Assembly: GCF_020907275.1 (NCBI RefSeq)
Contig: NZ_JAJJWI010000012.1
Coordinates: 98,914 to 162,913, forward strand
Origin: Pontibacter silvestris
Lineage (GTDB): Bacteria; Bacteroidota; Bacteroidia; Cytophagales; Hymenobacteraceae
Reading direction: 5' to 3'
DNA length: 64,000 bases
Positions 1-8,958 of the stretch are shown in pieces. Position 1 is the stretch's first letter. Each line of letters begins with the position of its first letter. A program made the position numbers and the translations under genes. The notes beneath the pieces are model-generated. The model searched no databases. It was not told the origin of the DNA and saw nothing but the letters and a program-made list of their open reading frames with translations.

Positions 1-2735
1 TCATTCATGTACTCACGTACACGGTCAAAGATTACCACTGTGTCGTTTATAGAGAAACCTATAATGGTAAGTACCGCTGCAATAAACACCTGGTCCATTT
101 CATAAGAAATGCCTATCAGGTCAAGTATAGCGAATATAGCAATGATCATGAGCGCATCATGTAACAAGGCTACCACACCGCCCAAGCTGAACTGCCATTT
201 TCTAAAGCGAATCATCACGTATATAAAGATACCGATCAAGGACAATGCCAGGGCTATAAGAGCTCTGTTCTGTACATCGTCAGCCATAGTGGCACCTACT
301 TTAGAAGAACTTAATATCTGCGGATTTAAGTTGCTATATTGTGCCAAGCCTTGCGTTAAAGCAGTTTCTACTTGCTCATCGGCCTCCAGGCTTGCATCAT
401 CAGCTAAGTAACTGGTAGTGATTTTTAGTCGGTTATTTGTACCATAAGTCTTAACTTCTGTACCAGCATTCTGGAACTCGTCTAACAAAGCAGATCGTAC
501 ATCAGAGGCCGGAACTGTCTGATCAAGATTTACAATGTAAGAACGGCCACCTCTGAAGTCAACACCCAGGTTAGGGCCACCGTTAATGAACATCGCTACA
601 AAGCCAAGTACAATTACTGCAAGCGAGAAGGCATAAGCAGGTTTTCTGTACTTCATTACGTCAAACGTAATGTTTCTGAACATTCTGTCAGTAAGCGCAG
701 TAGAGAACGAGAGCTTACCACCTTTTTTAAAGGCACCTTCAACAAACAACCTTGAGATAAATACTGCAGTAAAGAATGAAGTAACAATACCAATCATTAA
801 GGTGATAGCAAAACCTTTTACTGGCCCTGATCCGAAGAAGTAAAGGATAAAACCAACCAGGAAAGTAGTTACGTTCGCATCCAAAATGGTCATAAACGCT
901 TTGTCATAACCTTTATTGATAACCTCCCGAATACTTAAGCCTTTTGCTGCCTCTTCACGCATCCGTTCAAATATCAGTACGTTGGCATCCACGGCCATAC
1001 CTAAAGTAAGTACGATACCAGCTATACCAGGTAGTGTTAGCGCTGCATTAAACTGTGCCAGCACACCAAGAATAAAGAACACGTTGAAAAGAAGAGCTAA
1101 GTCAGCTATGAAACCACCACGGCTATAGTAAGCAATCATGAAGATAATCACCAATGCTAGACCAGCCAGCGTAGAAATTAACCCTTGATTGATCGCTTCC
1201 TGACCAAGAGACGGACCAACTACAGATTCTTCAACAATCTGAGTAGGAGCAGGCATTTTACCAGCTTTCAGAATGTTAGCAAGGTCCTGGGCTTCTTCAA
1301 TAGTAAAATTACCAGTAATAGAAGAGTTACCTCCTGTAATCTCGCCCTGCACTACTGGGGCAGAGTATACATAGTTATCCAGTACAATGGCTATCTGGCG
1401 GCCAACATTGTCGCCAGTTAAACGAGCCCATTTCTTAGAGCCATTTGGATTCATCGTCATGTTGATTTCCGGGCGGCCGCTCTGGTCAAAGTCCTGACGG
1501 GCATCGTTAATAGCATCTCCTGACATTGGAGCTCTTCCATTACGACCTTTCTTGATAGCGTAGAATTCAACAAACTGCTGACGGTTCTGACCTTCCAGTG
1601 GCTTTACTCCCCAGAAGAACTTCATGTTCGATGGGAAAATGGCACGAACTTCTGCTCTTGAGAAAATCTCATTTATTTTAGCTGTATCGCGTACGTTTGC
1701 GCCAAGGCCACCAGGCATTTGCGTAAACAAACGGGCTAGCACACCACCTTGCTGGGCAGTAGTTAAAGAGTCAAGTGCTGCAGAGTCAGCAGGGTTCTGA
1801 GCTGGAACAGCCGTTGACGCAAGGCCAGTAGAATCTGTTACAGCTGAATCGGCAACAGCTGCTTGTGCCAGCACATCATCTGTTGCGTCAGTTACAATAG
1901 CACTGTTATCTGATGCAGAAGCAAGAGCATCTGTATTCAAGTTAAGTTTACCAGCAGATTCCTGCTGATCCAGATATTGGCTAAGCTGCATGAAGTAAGG
2001 GCTGAATTCTTCAGGAGACCATACTTCCCAGAACTCCAGGTTAGCCATGCCAGATAGTAGTCTGCGTACGCGGTCAGGGTTATCAATGCCTGGCAGCTCA
2101 ATTTGAATACGGCCAGTACCTTCCAGGCGCTGAATGTTTGGCTGATTTACACCGAACTTGTCAACACGGGTACGGATGATATTAAAAGAACGGTCAATAG
2201 CGTCTTCTACTTCCTGGTTTATTACATCCAGTACTTCCTCGTCAGTAGACTCATAGCTGATTCTGCCACGGTTTGCTGAAGTAGAGAAGATACGACTAAG
2301 GCGACTATCTGGATTGATTTCACGGTAAGCCTGGGCAAACAGTGTAGTGAAGCGCTCCTGGCTGTTTTTCTGCATTTCTTGTGCACGATCCAACGCTTTC
2401 AAGAAATCAGGATCTTTACTGTTACCTGCAAGCGACTTAACGATCTCAACCGGAGAAACTTCCAGCACAACGTGCATACCACCTTTAAGGTCAAGGCCTA
2501 GGCCTAACTGGTTTTCAGTAACCTCCTGGTATGTTAAGCCCATAAATACAGGCTCTCTCCAAATGGAGTCTATATAAGCTTGCCTTCTTGCAAGGTCTAC
2601 ATTGCCTTGTGCATCTGTGGCATAGGCTTCGGCGTCCTGCTGCACATTGCGGGCAACTAGCGAAAACGACAGGTAGTAAAGGCAAAGCGCCGATACAATT
2701 ACTGTCAGAACGATAATTAAATTTTTGTTCCGCAT
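1..2735 (-). CDS. secDF: Protein translocase subunit SecDF (fused), 3' end outside window
   Basis: Fused SecD and SecF, the proton-driven inner-membrane accessory of the SecYEG channel that helps pull exported proteins across. About 911 residues are visible and the reading frame runs off the left edge, so the C-terminus is missing. The ATG at 2735 gives an N-terminal membrane segment (about residues 5-25), then the SecD motif LGLDLKGG at about 79-86. A low-complexity Ala/Ser/Asp insert lies at roughly 300-350. The SecD transmembrane block follows, then the SecF motif LGVDFRGG at about 718-726 and SecF helices up to the edge. The SecD-SecF fusion is usual in Bacteroidota. It is the last of a run of leftward genes, 179 bases after the small secreted protein. 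The family call is very secure. Confidence 0.97.
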   Translation of the reverse strand, partial: MRNKNLIIVLTVIVSALCLYYLSFSLVARNVQQDAEAYATDAQGNVDLARRQAYIDSIWREPVFMGLTYQEVTENQLGLGLDLKGGMHVVLEVSPVEIVKSLAGNSKDPDFLKALDRAQEMQKNSQERFTTLFAQAYREINPDSRLSRIFSTSANRGRISYESTDEEVLDVINQEVEDAIDRSFNIIRTRVDKFGVNQPNIQRLEGTGRIQIELPGIDNPDRVRRLLSGMANLEFWEVWSPEEFSPYFMQLSQYLDQQESAGKLNLNTDALASASDNSAIVTDATDDVLAQAAVADSAVTDSTGLASTAVPAQNPADSAALDSLTTAQQGGVLARLFTQMPGGLGANVRDTAKINEIFSRAEVRAIFPSNMKFFWGVKPLEGQNRQQFVEFYAIKKGRNGRAPMSGDAINDARQDFDQSGRPEINMTMNPNGSKKWARLTGDNVGRQIAIVLDNYVYSAPVVQGEITGGNSSITGNFTIEEAQDLANILKAGKMPAPTQIVEESVVGPSLGQEAINQGLISTLAGLALVIIFMIAYYSRGGFIADLALLFNVFFILGVLAQFNAALTLPGIAGIVLTLGMAVDANVLIFERMREEAAKGLSIREVINKGYDKAFMTILDANVTTFLVGFILYFFGSGPVKGFAITLMIGIVTSFFTAVFISRLFVEGAFKKGGKLSFSTALTDRMFRNITFDVMKYRKPAYAFSLAVIVLGFVAMFINGGPNLGVDFRGGRSYIVNLDQTVPASDVRSALLDEFQNAGTEVKTYGTNNRLKITTSYLADDASLEADEQVETALTQGLAQYSNLNPQILSSSKVGATMADDVQNRALIALALSLIGIFIYVMIRFRKWQFSLGGVVALLHDALMIIAIFAILDLIGISYEMDQVFIAAVLTIIGFSINDTVVIFDRVREYMN

Positions 2736-2914
2736 TTGGATTAATTAATGAAAAATAAAGTATAGGTGAAAGATTAAAAGCAATAGAATAAACTATACCC
2801 TACTTATTAGACAAATGAAAATAAATGTCTAAGCGTTCCGCAGCAGTCATATTTCTGCTGTGGTTATCAAAACTTTAGAGAAGAAGGATACAGTGAAAAG
2901 GGATAAGCTACAGC

Positions 2915-3295
2915 TTAGGGAGCGTTGGGCTGTATAGTGATGGGGCAAATCTGCGCAACAAAGCCAAGGCCCGGCGGTCTGGCTGTAAACGCAGGCAGTG
3001 CCTCATCAGCAGGAACTGCAAAAGCCGGGATAGGAGTCGGCTTTATAGCCTGCTGCAGATTTAGTGCTACAAAGGAAGTAGTAGCCTCTAAAGATACTTT
3101 TTGTTTAACAACGGTTTTTTGCTTTTGCTCTTTTGCCAACTCTGTTGAGGGCTTAGAAGCTGCATTTTCTGCTGAGCAGCTGAAAGCAACCACCTCCTGG
3201 CCGTTGAGCATGAGTGCCCACAGCAATGTAACAGACATTAAAAGATGCCTGAAATAGCAGGATATGGTTTTAGTATTCAGCATGTATAACCGCAA
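2915..3295 (-). CDS. Small secreted hypothetical protein
   Basis: A 126-residue product with a hydrophobic N-terminal segment (about residues 12-38, ending near VVAFS) that reads as a signal peptide or membrane anchor. A Lys/Gln-rich linker follows, then a Pro/Ala-rich tail ending in PNAP. I recognise no domain. A second in-frame ATG four codons in is an equally good start. It begins 32 bases after the ktrA-like gene and runs the same way, so it may share its transcript. A 110-codon frame on the other strand overlaps it; I prefer the leftward frame because of the signal-like N-terminus and operon direction. It could be an exported peptide or a non-gene. Confidence 0.45.
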   Translation of the reverse strand: MRLYMLNTKTISCYFRHLLMSVTLLWALMLNGQEVVAFSCSAENAASKPSTELAKEQKQKTVVKQKVSLEATTSFVALNLQQAIKPTPIPAFAVPADEALPAFTARPPGLGFVAQICPITIQPNAP

Positions 3296-3327
3296 ATGTA
3301 ATGGCTTTTATTTAAAAAAATAAAATA

Positions 3328-4020
3328 TTAGCGGTTAATATCCAAAAAGCGCTTTACATCCTGCTTTTTACCGATAAGTATAAGTATATCTGAAGGATAA
3401 ATAATGGTTTCGGCTTTAGGTACCCCAATAATATGTTCTACCTGTGTCGGCTTTCCATCCAGTATCTCCTCAAAAAAGCGCTTAATAGTAATCAGGTTGA
3501 TGTTGTACTTTTCGCGAAGGGATATTTTAGACAAGCTGCGGTTAGCGATATTGCGGGGAGCGTTAATCTCTACAATTTCGTAGTTGTCCGGCAAAGGCAG
3601 GAAAGTCCGGATACTTGGCTGTAGTAAACGTTCTGCCACTGTTTTACCTACCTCACCCTCTGGCGAAAGAATTTCCTGCACACCCATCTTTTCCAGAATG
3701 CGGCGCTGCTGTTTGTTGGAGGCGCGCGTGATAATGCGTTTAATATTTAGCTCCTGCAGGTTAGCTGTGGTAATAAGTACCGCTTCAAAATCTTCGCCGA
3801 TGGCTACTATAACGGCATCCATGTCCTGCACATTCTGCGCCTCCAGCGCCCGCATGTCTGTTGCGTCCAGGGCTACGGCATAGGCTACCTGATCTTTTAT
3901 ATCCTCTACATGGTCTACACTGTTATCTATGGCAAGAACTTCTGCTCCGCGCTCTGCCAGCGTAGTTGCTATAGATCTTCCAAAGATACCCAGGCCAATT
4001 ACAGCAAACTTGTGCCTCAT
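3328..4020 (-). CDS. ktrA: TrkA/KtrA-type potassium uptake regulatory protein (RCK)
   Basis: A cytosolic gating subunit of a Ktr/Trk potassium channel, 230 residues, the usual KtrA length. The N-terminal TrkA-N Rossmann domain opens with GLGIFGRS (about residues 9-16), followed by the acidic residue ending strand 2 (AIDNS) that is typical of NAD/ATP-binding RCK domains. A TrkA-C domain occupies about residues 140-230. Its start ATG overlaps the uridine kinase stop as ATGA, so the two are translationally coupled. No membrane partner (KtrB/TrkH) is present in the window. The symbol rests on length and domain order; trkA would be an alternative name. Confidence 0.9.
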   Translation of the reverse strand: MRHKFAVIGLGIFGRSIATTLAERGAEVLAIDNSVDHVEDIKDQVAYAVALDATDMRALEAQNVQDMDAVIVAIGEDFEAVLITTANLQELNIKRIITRASNKQQRRILEKMGVQEILSPEGEVGKTVAERLLQPSIRTFLPLPDNYEIVEINAPRNIANRSLSKISLREKYNINLITIKRFFEEILDGKPTQVEHIIGVPKAETIIYPSDILILIGKKQDVKRFLDINR

Positions 4021-4637
4021 GCTTTTATTTTTGAGTTAAGGAATGTAGTAACCACTTCTAAACCTCTTTCGAAGTGGTTGTTGTTCGGTATAATAATGTC
4101 GGCATCGTTCTTATATGGCTTAATGTACTTCTCGTAAGTTGGAGCCACGTGGTTTGTGTAACGGTACAGTACATCATCCAAGTCGTAGCCGCGCTCGATG
4201 CGGTCACGCACAATGCGTCGTTGCAGTTTAATGTACTCTTTAGCGTCGATATATACTTTCAGGTCCAGTAGCTTGGCTATCTCCTCAAAATAAAAAACAA
4301 AGATTCCCTCTACTACTACAATGGGAGCCGGTTTAAACTCCAACTGCTTGGGTACTACATTGGGGTTGTTGAAAGTATATTCGGTGCGGTAAAATGTTTC
4401 GCCCTGGCTAATGGTTGCTATATCCCGTGCGTAGGCATCATCATCAATGCAGGACGGCAGGTCGAAATTAACGACTCCATTTAAATCTTTTGTTTGATGT
4501 TCTCTGGGTTTATAGTAATTGTCTTGAGAAATAAGACATATGTCTTCGGGTGAAAATGAAGTTAGTAGCTTATTCAAAAAAGTAGTTTTTCCTGAAGCAC
4601 TACCTCCTGTTATTCCGACAATAAATGGCTTTTGCAT
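4017..4637 (-). CDS. udk: Uridine kinase
   Basis: Phosphorylates uridine and cytidine with ATP or GTP in pyrimidine salvage. The 206-residue protein has the P-loop GITGGSASGKT at residues 8-18, an aromatic/acidic nucleoside-binding segment (SQDNYYKP) and the VVEGIFVFY strand of the uridine kinase family. Length matches the bacterial enzyme. It overlaps the following KtrA-like gene by four bases. A TAATTTTG box on the leftward strand at 4660-4667 fits a Bacteroidota -7 element for a short leader. Confidence 0.95.
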   Translation of the reverse strand: MQKPFIVGITGGSASGKTTFLNKLLTSFSPEDICLISQDNYYKPREHQTKDLNGVVNFDLPSCIDDDAYARDIATISQGETFYRTEYTFNNPNVVPKQLEFKPAPIVVVEGIFVFYFEEIAKLLDLKVYIDAKEYIKLQRRIVRDRIERGYDLDDVLYRYTNHVAPTYEKYIKPYKNDADIIIPNNNHFERGLEVVTTFLNSKIKA

Positions 4638-4659
4638 AGGAAGCTAAGGTTTCAGGCCA

Positions 4660-4667
4660 CAAAATTA
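4660..4667 (-). promoter_or_regulatory. Candidate Bacteroidota -7 element for udk
   Basis: TAATTTTG on the leftward strand, 22 bases before the udk start, matches the TAnnTTTG -7 consensus of the Bacteroidota primary sigma factor. I see no clear TTG -33 box at the expected distance. The call is inference from the match and position. Confidence 0.4.
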
Positions 4668-4716
4668 AGGTTAAAAGCACTACAAGGCTACTATGTAAGC
4701 GCAAAAATATCTGGTG

Positions 4717-5295
4717 TTACTGTGTTTTTAGAAACTCAACCAGTTTACGGATGGCCCGGCCACGGTGGCTGATCGAATTTTTTTCCTCACGGCTCATTTC
4801 AGCAAAGGTTTGCTCATAACCGTCGGGTACAAATACCGGGTCGTACCCAAAGCCTTTGTTTCCCTGCCATTCCTTTGTTATAGTACCCTCTACGATACCT
4901 TCAAACTGATGTTCCTGGCCATCTAAAAACAGGGTGATAAAAGTGCGGAAGCGGGCGTGTCGGTTATCCTGACCCTGAAGGTTCTTTAACAAGTGATTTA
5001 TGTTGTCAGCGTCGCTGCGTTGCGGACCAGCATATCGGGCCGAGTAAACGCCGGGCGCACCGTGCAAGGCTTCTACTTCCAGGCCAGTATCATCAGCAAA
5101 GCAATTAACTTTATAGTTTTCCCACACATAAACAGCCTTTTGCCTTGAGTTGCCCTCCAGTGTGTCCTGGTCTTCGGCAAGTTCTTCCAGGCAGCCTATA
5201 TCCTGCAGGGTAAGCAGTTTATACTGGCTTTCCAGCATTTGGCTTACTTCAGCTACTTTGTTTCTGTTGTTGGTGGCAAAGCAGAGTTCAGTCAT
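4717..5295 (-). CDS. rdgB: XTP/dITP diphosphatase (RdgB/HAM1 family)
   Basis: Hydrolyses non-canonical purine triphosphates (XTP, dITP, ITP) to monophosphates, keeping them out of nucleic acids. The 192-residue product starts with the family signature FATNNRNKVAEV, has FADDTGLEVEALHGAPGVYS at about residues 66-85, the KGFGYDPVF loop and the SHRGRA motif near the C-terminus. Length is typical. It is 79 bases upstream of udk on the same strand and may be transcribed separately, since udk has its own -7-like box. Confidence 0.95.
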   Translation of the reverse strand: MTELCFATNNRNKVAEVSQMLESQYKLLTLQDIGCLEELAEDQDTLEGNSRQKAVYVWENYKVNCFADDTGLEVEALHGAPGVYSARYAGPQRSDADNINHLLKNLQGQDNRHARFRTFITLFLDGQEHQFEGIVEGTITKEWQGNKGFGYDPVFVPDGYEQTFAEMSREEKNSISHRGRAIRKLVEFLKTQ

Positions 5296-5552
5296 AAGAG
5301 TAAGTTTAATATATTTATATTTAATGTGCTAGTAGAAGGTTTTTGCAAGAAGGCGCTTATTATTTCCTCTTTTATTTTTGCTGTCTGTTAATCGAAGGAA
5401 TAAACTCAGCAACAGTAAAAGCAATAAACGTTACCATAGCACCTTCTAGCCGTTGTCGTCTGGGTGATAGTATTGAGCTGTATGGCAATAAGCTAGCCTC
5501 AGACCGTTCCATAAAAAAAATGTTAAACCCAAAGGCCGTATGTTTGCTATTT

Positions 5553-6095
5553 TTAATGCAGGTAAGCTGCTACCTCATTCTCTTCCAGCACCACTGTTAC
5601 GTGCTCACGCAGGGTGGTAGCCAATGAATAGCCCGTGTAGGTGGCAGTAACAGGATATAAGGTGTGATGGCGATTGACTAGAGTGGCTATTTCTACCTTT
5701 TTAGGGTTGTGCTGCAGAAAAGCGTTAAGTGTGTAGGCAAGTGTCTTTCCTGTATTCAGTACATCATCTACCAGTACCAGGTTTTTTCCTGCGATGGAGT
5801 TTTCTTCCAGATCCAGTTCCAGGAGCTGCTGTACAGGCTCATTCTCTTTTAATGTGATGCGCAGCAACTTAACCTTCAAGAGAGATATGGATTCTAATTC
5901 CTTTGCCAGCATCTGAGCCAGTGTATAACCGTTGTCATGAATGCTTGACAGCACAAGTTCCTGTTCTTCAAAGTTATGTTCGTACATTTCAAAGGCCATC
6001 CGCTTTATTTTTTGAAAAATTTGCCCTTTGTCAAGTATCAGGTTCGTATGTGGGTGTGTCATGAGTTGCGAAGCTGTGGTTGTTAATGCCGCCAT
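5553..6095 (-). CDS. PyrR-like phosphoribosyltransferase
   Basis: A type I phosphoribosyltransferase of 180 residues. The PRPP-binding motif LVLVDDVLNTGKT lies in the second half. A flexible-loop region and the TLVNRHHTLYPV strand resemble the PyrR/uracil phosphoribosyltransferase group. Whether it acts as an enzyme or a regulator of pyrimidine genes cannot be told from sequence. The first ATG gives an 11-residue extension before MTHPHTNLILDK; the second ATG (6062) aligns better with what I know of relatives, so the start is uncertain. It lies 257 bases upstream of rdgB and is divergent from rpmE2. Confidence 0.85.
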   Translation of the reverse strand: MAALTTTASQLMTHPHTNLILDKGQIFQKIKRMAFEMYEHNFEEQELVLSSIHDNGYTLAQMLAKELESISLLKVKLLRITLKENEPVQQLLELDLEENSIAGKNLVLVDDVLNTGKTLAYTLNAFLQHNPKKVEIATLVNRHHTLYPVTATYTGYSLATTLREHVTVVLEENEVAAYLH

Positions 6096-6112
6096 GTAGC
6101 TAGCTGCGTCAG

Positions 6113-6120
6113 CAAAAATA
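6113..6120 (-). promoter_or_regulatory. Candidate -7 element for the phosphoribosyltransferase
   Basis: TATTTTTG on the leftward strand, 18 bases before the first ATG of the phosphoribosyltransferase, fits TAnnTTTG. If transcription starts just downstream, the leader is very short, which would favour the second ATG at 6062. No -33 box is evident. Confidence 0.3.
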
Positions 6121-6196
6121 AGATATTATTTGCAGGCAGATTTGGTTTAACGATAAAATAATTTGGCTTATAGCGTTTTAATTAAAAAACATTTAC

Positions 6197-6204
6197 TAAA
6201 TTTG
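6197..6204 (+). promoter_or_regulatory. Candidate -7 element for rpmE2
   Basis: TAAATTTG followed by CAG, 42 bases before the L31 start codon, matches the TAnnTTTG -7 consensus. The same core followed by CAG recurs at 56253-56260 before the bacilliredoxin gene. A -33 TTG at ideal spacing is not visible. Confidence 0.4.
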
Positions 6205-6245
6205 CAGTCCGATTCGAGAATTAAGGTTAATTAACGTTTATAATA

Positions 6246-6491
6246 ATGAAAAAAGGCATTCACCCAGAATATAGAGAGGTCGTTTTCCAGGATACTTCCA
6301 GTGATTTTAAATTTATCACTCGCTCTACTATGACTTCAAACGAAACAATCACTATGGAGGATGGTAAAGAATACCCTGTAATCAAAGTGGAGGTTTCTTC
6401 AGCTTCTCACCCTTTCTACACTGGTAAAAACATCTTCGTTGATACTGCTGGTCGTGTGGAGAAATTCAACAAGCGTTATCAGAAAAAATAA
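6246..6491 (+). CDS. rpmE2: 50S ribosomal protein L31 type B
   Basis: An 81-residue ribosomal protein beginning [19 protein letters not shown], the signature of the type B (zinc-independent) L31 family. It has no CxxC zinc ligands, unlike type A L31, and contains the SHPFYTGK segment and a basic C-terminus. Type B L31 can replace the zinc form when zinc is limiting in bacteria that have both; whether this genome also carries type A is not visible here. A strong terminator follows at 6525-6557. Confidence 0.97.
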   Translation: MKKGIHPEYREVVFQDTSSDFKFITRSTMTSNETITMEDGKEYPVIKVEVSSASHPFYTGKNIFVDTAGRVEKFNKRYQKK

Positions 6492-6524
6492 GCGTAACCA
6501 ACAGGTTAAAACGTTTCAAAAGCA

Positions 6525-6557
6525 AAGTCTTCTCGTTAGTTTCGGGAAGACTTTTTT
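6525..6557 (+). terminator. Rho-independent terminator after rpmE2
   Basis: Inverted repeat AAGTCTTC (6525-6532) and GAAGACTT (6546-6553) running into a T tract. The next gene starts within 13 bases of it. Confidence 0.85.
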
Positions 6558-6569
6558 ATTTTTGTGTCT

Positions 6570-7769
6570 ATGAATATCATTCTCTTTGATGAGCCGAGTA
6601 TTCGGGAGGCGTTGCTGCCCCTTACGTTTACCCGGCCTGTTGCTGAAATTCGTGTAGGTATACTTACCATTGCCGAAAAATGGCGGAAGTTTTTAGGAGA
6701 AAATGTCTCTTACCTTACACAGCCATATCTTCAGGATAAATTTGATTTAGTCACTGATACACATAACTGGTACATTAACGGTGCCGTCTGCCCTGATGAA
6801 AGCCTGGTGGAAACCATCAAGTCACTTAAAATGGGAGAAGCCTTGTATCATCAGGGAATCCTTATCGCTATAAATAGTGATAACCTGCAGCCGCATGACA
6901 TGGAAGAACTGGTTAGCTACTCTACCTCTAAGAGGCATGAATGCGACACCTGTACTATTGTGAAAGAGATGTGGGAGATTTTTCAGTTTAACGGGCAGCA
7001 GATCCGGAACGATTTTAAAATACTTACCGCTGGCCGCCAAAGCCAACCTCTGAATGATAGGTTTACTGCAGTTTATGGCGAAGAGAACATTTTTATAGAA
7101 GAGGGGGCTATAATAAGAGCGGCTGTTCTTAATGCAGAAGATGGCCCTATTTATATTGGTAAAGATACACAGGTGCTGGAGGGCGCTTTAATAAAAGGAC
7201 CTTTTGCTTTATGTGAAGGTAGCTTTGTGAACATGGGCGGTAAAATGCGTGGAGACACTACCATAGGCCCGTTTTCTAAAGTCGGTGGAGAAGTCAGTAA
7301 CTCAGTTATATTTGGTTACAGCAATAAAGGGCATGAAGGCTTTTTAGGTAACTCAGTGCTTGGCGAGTGGTGTAACCTGGGCGCTGATACCAATACTTCT
7401 AACCTGAAAAATAATTATGCCCAAGTAAAGATGTGGAGCCATGCCCAGAAAAATTTCCGCAACACAGGCTTGCAGTTCTGTGGCCTTATTATGGGTGACC
7501 ATAGCAAGTGCAGCATTAATACCATGTTTAATACAGGTACAGTGGTTGGGGTGAGTGCCAATATATTTGGTGCAGGATTTCCTAGTAACTTTGTGCCGTC
7601 TTTTAGTTGGGGCGGGGCATCAGGTTTAGAGACCTATCAGTTCCAGAAGGCTTGTGAAGTGGCCGCTAAAGTCCTGGAAAGGAGGGACCTAAAGTTAGAT
7701 GATATAGAAAAAGCTGTTCTTCGTGAGGTGTTTAAAGAGACGCAACAGTACCGTACCTGGGATAGCTAA
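6570..7769 (+). CDS. GlmU-like sugar nucleotidyltransferase family protein
   Basis: A 399-residue protein conserved in Bacteroidota and usually annotated as a GlmU family or putative sugar nucleotidyltransferase. The N-terminus (IILFDEPSIREALLPLTFTR) is a divergent nucleotidyltransferase-like domain. The C-terminal half is a left-handed beta-helix: repeated hexapeptide-like steps from about residue 185 to 300 (GPIYIGKDTQVLEGALIKGP, then GEWCNLGADTNTSNLKNNY). The beta-helix resembles the acetyltransferase part of GlmU, but the substrate is unknown. An in-frame GTG lies two codons upstream at 6564; I chose the ATG. It leads the group with holB and hemC. Confidence 0.85.
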   Translation: MNIILFDEPSIREALLPLTFTRPVAEIRVGILTIAEKWRKFLGENVSYLTQPYLQDKFDLVTDTHNWYINGAVCPDESLVETIKSLKMGEALYHQGILIAINSDNLQPHDMEELVSYSTSKRHECDTCTIVKEMWEIFQFNGQQIRNDFKILTAGRQSQPLNDRFTAVYGEENIFIEEGAIIRAAVLNAEDGPIYIGKDTQVLEGALIKGPFALCEGSFVNMGGKMRGDTTIGPFSKVGGEVSNSVIFGYSNKGHEGFLGNSVLGEWCNLGADTNTSNLKNNYAQVKMWSHAQKNFRNTGLQFCGLIMGDHSKCSINTMFNTGTVVGVSANIFGAGFPSNFVPSFSWGGASGLETYQFQKACEVAAKVLERRDLKLDDIEKAVLREVFKETQQYRTWDS

Positions 7770-7824
7770 TTATCATCACTCTCACCATAGGTGTTAATCA
7801 TATTTTAAATATTTAAGTACCAAC

Positions 7825-8952
7825 GTGCAATTCGCAACTATCATAGGCCATCAGGAAACAAAGCAACTGCTGTTAAAATCGGTGCAACAAAACCATGTGG
7901 CGCATGCACAGCTGTTTTTAGGGCAGGAGGGAAGCGCTAATCTGGCGCTGGCTTTGGCTTATGCCACATACATAAACTGCGAAAACAAACTTCCGGATGA
8001 TTCATGTGGAACATGCGGAAGCTGTGTGAAAATGAATAAGCTGGTGCACCCGGACTTTAACTTTGTAATGCCGGTTACCAGTACCAAATCAGTGTCTAAA
8101 GATGTGCTGAGCCAGAAGTTTCTGGGAGAGTGGCGAGAATTTATATTAACAAGCCCATACCAGGGATTAAATGAATGGATGCAGCATATCGGAGCCGAAA
8201 ATAAACAAGGCAATATATCTAAAGAAGAAAGCCGCCAACTGGTAAAGCTGGTATCGCTAAAGGCTTTTGAAGGAGATTATAAAATTGTGCTGATATGGTT
8301 ACCGGAACTTATGCACTCAGCGGCAGCTAATGCCTTACTGAAGCTTCTGGAGGAGCCACCATCTAAAACTCTTTTCCTCTTGGTATCACAGTCGGCAGAA
8401 AAGTTATTGGCTACCATTACCTCGCGTACTCAGATTATGCAGGTGCGAAATTTCACAGAGCAGGAGATTATACAGTATCTGCAGGAGCAGCAAAACACTG
8501 ATCAGACCACAGCATACCAAATATCACAATTGGCAGAGGGTAATCTGAATGCCGCTATTAAACTTACAGCCGAAATCAGTAGCGATTATTTTACGTTCTT
8601 TACGGAATGGATGCGCTATTGCTATAGTTATAAGTTTGGAGAAATGATAGACATGAGCGAGAAATTTCAGACATCAGGCCGTGAGAACCAGAAAAACTTC
8701 CTGTTGTACGCTCTTAACCTGTTCCGTAAGGTTATGTTATTCGGAGTAGATGCCTCTTTAGTGTCTTATCTGCCTCCTAACGAATTAGATTTCGTGCAGA
8801 AGTTCTCTAAAGTAATAACAGGAAACAATGCCGGGCAATTAGCAGAGGAACTAAACCAGGCACATTATCATATCGAGCGAAATGCAAATCCTAAGATGGT
8901 GTTTGTAGATAGCTCCATTCAAATTGCCGGCTTTTTGCGTGGCAACAGTTAA
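7825..8952 (+). CDS. holB: DNA polymerase III subunit delta'
   Basis: The delta' subunit of the clamp loader, which opens and loads the sliding clamp with DnaX and delta. The 375-residue protein starts with GTG. It has the N-terminal clamp-loader motif IIGHQETK, a degenerate P-loop (FLGQEGSANLALA) that would not bind ATP as usual for delta', four cysteines in the CGTCGSC region for zinc, the ALLKLLEEPP segment, and ITSRTQ where functional loaders have the SRC motif. In some relatives holB lies beside ricT and gldH; here those genes are 24 kb away. Six bases separate it from hemC. Confidence 0.93.
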   Translation: MQFATIIGHQETKQLLLKSVQQNHVAHAQLFLGQEGSANLALALAYATYINCENKLPDDSCGTCGSCVKMNKLVHPDFNFVMPVTSTKSVSKDVLSQKFLGEWREFILTSPYQGLNEWMQHIGAENKQGNISKEESRQLVKLVSLKAFEGDYKIVLIWLPELMHSAAANALLKLLEEPPSKTLFLLVSQSAEKLLATITSRTQIMQVRNFTEQEIIQYLQEQQNTDQTTAYQISQLAEGNLNAAIKLTAEISSDYFTFFTEWMRYCYSYKFGEMIDMSEKFQTSGRENQKNFLLYALNLFRKVMLFGVDASLVSYLPPNELDFVQKFSKVITGNNAGQLAEELNQAHYHIERNANPKMVFVDSSIQIAGFLRGNS

Positions 8953-8958
8953 TAAATT

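Noticed and set aside
2925..3257. 110-codon rightward frame opposite the small secreted protein
   Set aside because: Overlaps the leftward frame, which has a better signal-like N-terminus and fits the local direction of transcription.
5343..5627. 94-codon rightward frame between rdgB and the phosphoribosyltransferase
   Set aside because: No recognisable motif; overlaps the 3' end of the phosphoribosyltransferase on the other strand; composition looks like chance.
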